Below, in pieces: positions 12,835-13,256 of a DNA stretch of 13,256 nt (its first letter is position 1; each line of letters begins with the position of its first letter). The position numbers and the translations under genes are program-made. This stretch comes from Alphaproteobacteria bacterium (GTDB lineage Bacteria; Pseudomonadota; Alphaproteobacteria; Sphingomonadales; Sphingomonadaceae), in contig JAHJWA010000010.1 of the NCBI GenBank assembly GCA_018828205.1, forward strand, positions 1-13,256. The letters run 5' to 3'. Under the pieces are notes generated by a model, which saw only the letters and a list, made by a program, of their open reading frames with translations, made no database searches and was not told where the DNA came from.

Positions 12835-13256
12835 ATGCCCATGCCCCCCATCAAACGCGTCCTGCTCAAGCTGTCGGGCGAAGTCTTGATGGGCGATCAG
12901 CAGTTCGGGATCGATCCCGGCTTCGTGATGGAGCTCGCCAAGGAGGTGAAAGCCGCGCAGGCGGGCGGGCTCGAGATCTGCCTCGTGATCGGCGGCGGCA
13001 ACATCTTCCGCGGGATGGCGGGTGCGGCGCAGGGCATGGACCGCGCGCAGGCCGATTACATGGGCATGCTCGCCACCGTGATGAACGCGCTGGCGATGCA
13101 GAACGCGCTCGAGCAATTGGGCGTCCCCACCAGGGTCCAGTCGGCGATCGAGATGGACAAGGTGTGCGAACCGGTGATCCGCCGCCGCGCCGAACGCCAT
13201 CTCGAGAAGGGCCGCGTGGTGATCTTCGCCGCGGGCGTGGGCGCCCCCTATTTCAC
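12835..13256 (+). CDS. pyrH: UMP kinase (uridylate kinase), 3' end outside window
   Basis: UMP kinase phosphorylates UMP to UDP with ATP in pyrimidine nucleotide synthesis; in bacteria it is a hexamer regulated by GTP and UTP. The first 140 residues are visible. They show the amino-acid-kinase fold motifs: KRVLLKLSGE (7-16, with the ATP-contacting Lys and Gly), VIGGGNIFRG (51-60, glycine-rich UMP/ATP loop), ADYMGMLATVMNALAMQ (73-89, UMP-binding helix), and RRAERHLEKGRVVIFAAGVGAPYF at the window edge. The bacterial PyrH subgroup is clear. Two ATGs two codons apart (12835 and 12841) can start it; neither has a good ribosome binding site. The order tsf-pyrH matches the usual block in which frr follows. 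Confidence 0.96.
   Translation, partial: MPMPPIKRVLLKLSGEVLMGDQQFGIDPGFVMELAKEVKAAQAGGLEICLVIGGGNIFRGMAGAAQGMDRAQADYMGMLATVMNALAMQNALEQLGVPTRVQSAIEMDKVCEPVIRRRAERHLEKGRVVIFAAGVGAPYF

Overview
The window is GC-rich DNA from an alphaproteobacterium, most likely a member of the Sphingomonadales (Erythrobacteraceae or Sphingomonadaceae). The reasons are the gene order lon-hupB, the rpsB-tsf-pyrH block, a TonB-dependent receptor of the sphingomonad type beside a TetR regulator and an MFS transporter, a GTTC-N7-GTTC element of the type bound by alphaproteobacterial LexA, and codon use dominated by G/C third positions. The taxonomic assignment is an inference from gene content.

Layout. Positions 1-458 hold the 3' end of lon (ATP-dependent protease), followed by a strong hairpin and then hupB (HU nucleoid protein, 710-982), which ends in two tandem stem-loops, the second with a T-tract. 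Convergent to it is rlmB (23S rRNA 2'-O-methyltransferase, minus strand, 1076-1864). A complete tRNA-Tyr(GTA) with encoded CCA lies at 2010-2095. Then comes a nutrient-uptake module: an MFS transporter and a TetR-family repressor as a minus-strand pair (TetR first), divergent from a 790-residue TonB-dependent outer-membrane receptor (4362-6734). The 120-bp divergent intergenic region carries a plausible sigma-70 promoter and inverted repeats that could be TetR operators. The receptor gene ends in a clear rho-independent terminator.

Lipid block. A small uncharacterised minus-strand gene (6906-7217) is divergent from a FabH-like ketoacyl synthase (7392-8534), which is followed by psd and pssA (GTGA overlap). 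The last two encode the two enzymes that make phosphatidylethanolamine from CDP-diacylglycerol. Convergent with pssA, and overlapping its last 35 bases, is a small minus-strand gene for a single-pass membrane protein (10123-10362).

The most interesting region is 10363-10719. It holds an exact GTTC-N7-GTTC (LexA/SOS-type) element placed inside a possible minus-strand promoter of the small membrane protein, plus two DnaA-box-like 9-mers 11 bp apart. Together they suggest a damage- or replication-responsive small membrane protein, a plan similar to known SOS division inhibitors; this is a hypothesis only. The same region then becomes a strongly folded 5' leader of rpsB. The translation block rpsB (S2), tsf (EF-Ts) and pyrH (UMP kinase, cut by the window end) closes the window. 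Two strong hairpins sit between rpsB and tsf, and a TTCG-loop terminator follows tsf.

Most of the window is core housekeeping sequence. No integrase, transposase, insertion sequence or CRISPR array was seen.
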